From the NCBI GenBank assembly GCA_040752855.1, contig JBFMHP010000009.1:1-64000 (forward strand): DNA of 64,000 bases. Direction: 5' to 3'. A program made the translations under genes and the position numbers. The DNA is from JBFMHP01 sp040752855. GTDB lineage: Bacteria; Pseudomonadota; Gammaproteobacteria; RBG-16-57-12. Shown piece by piece: positions 63,332 through 64,000 of the stretch. The notes beneath the pieces are model-generated. The model worked only from the letters and a program-made list of their open reading frames with translations, had not been told where the DNA came from and ran no database searches. Within the stretch, counting starts at the first letter, position 1; the number at the start of each line of letters is the position of its first letter.

Positions 63332-63898
63332 ATGAGCACGAATCATAATCGCCAACACGACATCACCACGTTTCGCATCATCGAGATCTGGATCAACCGG
63401 GCGCACTCCCTGAAAGAGGCGGCGGAAGTGTTTTGGAAATCCTACGAGCAAATCACGCGCTTCACACCCGCCATGCACTCGCTGGAAATCGAACGCACCT
63501 TGCGCGAGGAAGCCGCCGTGGCGCGATCGGGATTGAACATGACCTATCTCTATCTTGCCACCTTCGCCGTCCAACAACTGGCAACAGGCATCCTGACGGC
63601 GCGCAATCCCAGAAGATACCTGCCACCACAGTTGGAATGTCAGTTCATCCTGCTGATCGAGGAATGCGGGGCCAAGCTCAGCCCCGAACAGAAGCGCCTC
63701 TTGCAGGCCATTGAAAACAGTCGTGCCTGGCAGCGGCTCTATCCCGACATGCCACATCCCCTGCCAAAAAACATCGAGCGCATCTTGAATCGACAATGTT
63801 CAGCGCCCTGCGTGGTCACCGAAAAAGAGCACGAGCAACTCAACCAGCTTTTTGAACAATTGCTGCGCCTTGCTTACCTGCTGAATGAACAAACGTGA
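63332..63898 (+). CDS. Protein of unknown function
   Basis: A 188-residue soluble, helix-rich protein (EIWINRAHSLKEAAEVFWKS, EIERTLREEAAVARSGLNM, QKRLLQAIENSRAWQRLYP, NQLFEQLLRLAYLLNE). Two cysteines at the end (RQCSAPC) are close together. No signal or membrane segment, and no family is recognised. The next gene begins inside its end (ATG at 63885), so the two are translationally coupled. Confidence 0.65.
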   Translation: MSTNHNRQHDITTFRIIEIWINRAHSLKEAAEVFWKSYEQITRFTPAMHSLEIERTLREEAAVARSGLNMTYLYLATFAVQQLATGILTARNPRRYLPPQLECQFILLIEECGAKLSPEQKRLLQAIENSRAWQRLYPDMPHPLPKNIERILNRQCSAPCVVTEKEHEQLNQLFEQLLRLAYLLNEQT

Positions 63899-64000
63899 AT
63901 TTCTGAGATTTGTGAGCGCCGGCCTCGCATGTGGCTGCACATGGCATACGGCACGGCCTCAAGCCACCCAATCGCCTATGGACCCTCCAACAAGCAACGC
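63885..64000 (+). CDS. Start of a gene running off the window (exported protein)
   Basis: The ATG at 63885 overlaps the end of the previous gene. The first 39 residues begin NKREFLRFVSAGLACGC, a signal-peptide-like stretch of the KREFL type, similar to Tat or lipoprotein signals. No domain is visible in this part. The rest lies outside the window. Confidence 0.55.
   Translation, partial: MNKREFLRFVSAGLACGCTWHTARPQATQSPMDPPTSN

Overview
The window comes from a diazotrophic gammaproteobacterium, probably an anaerobe, microaerophile or sulfur-associated type (Chromatiales-like; this is inference). The evidence is a NifL/NifA regulatory pair, a nif-linked Rnf complex, and gammaproteobacterial gene orders such as uvrC-pgsA-tRNA(Gly-Cys-Leu). 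A BtuB/CobQ set and several c-type cytochromes are also present. There are no rRNA genes, no CRISPR array and no intact mobile element.

Layout. 1-220: fragment of a sigma-54 activator gene running into a repeat. 235-12025 (all minus strand): a nitrogen-fixation block, read in transcription order as rseC-like, rnfABCDGE, rnfH, nifL, nifA, nifB, ferredoxin. Near-consensus sigma-54 promoters precede rseC/rnf and nifB, and nifB also has two NifA-type upstream sites 33 bp apart. 12522-13562: remnant of a large serine recombinase, a partial copy of the tRNA-Glu 3' end, a terminator, then tRNA-Glu and tRNA-Ala. 13751-18379: a secreted protein of unknown function, glnS and gltX. 18514-24980: an aldolase-like/Dabb fusion protein, a 181-bp hairpin repeat, lone ccmE, a yqhA-like gene, nhaR, a small tetraheme cytochrome, a quinone oxidoreductase and an alpha/beta hydrolase. 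25320-33315: a ferric-reductase-like flavocytochrome with a partner cytochrome c, a cobalamin riboswitch controlling btuB, cobQ and glgX. 33541-37735: tRNA-Leu(UAA) split by a group I intron, tRNA-Cys, tRNA-Gly, pgsA, uvrC and a family-5 uracil-DNA glycosylase. 38199-42917: prkA-yeaH-spoVR stress operon. 43122-49130: histone-like protein, hrpA, Rieske ferredoxin and MipA/OmpV protein. 49219-64000: YgiQ radical SAM protein, a large GGDEF/EAL receptor, an ABC exporter (ATPase, permease, HlyD adaptor), pcm, transaldolase, small accessory proteins and a gene running off the right edge.

How parts work together. Rnf would use the ion gradient to reduce ferredoxin for nitrogenase. NifA, restrained by NifL under oxygen or fixed nitrogen, would turn on rnf and nifB through sigma-54, and NifB with the adjacent ferredoxin makes the FeMo-cofactor core. 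The riboswitch ties the B12 receptor to cobalamin level.

The most unusual locus is the tRNA-Leu(UAA) gene. Its 693-nt group I intron has recognisable core elements and carries an HNH endonuclease gene on the strand opposite to the tRNA. Two families of intergenic palindromes (a REP-like GTAGGAGCGAGC type and a CCCTCTCCC-type) are scattered through the window.
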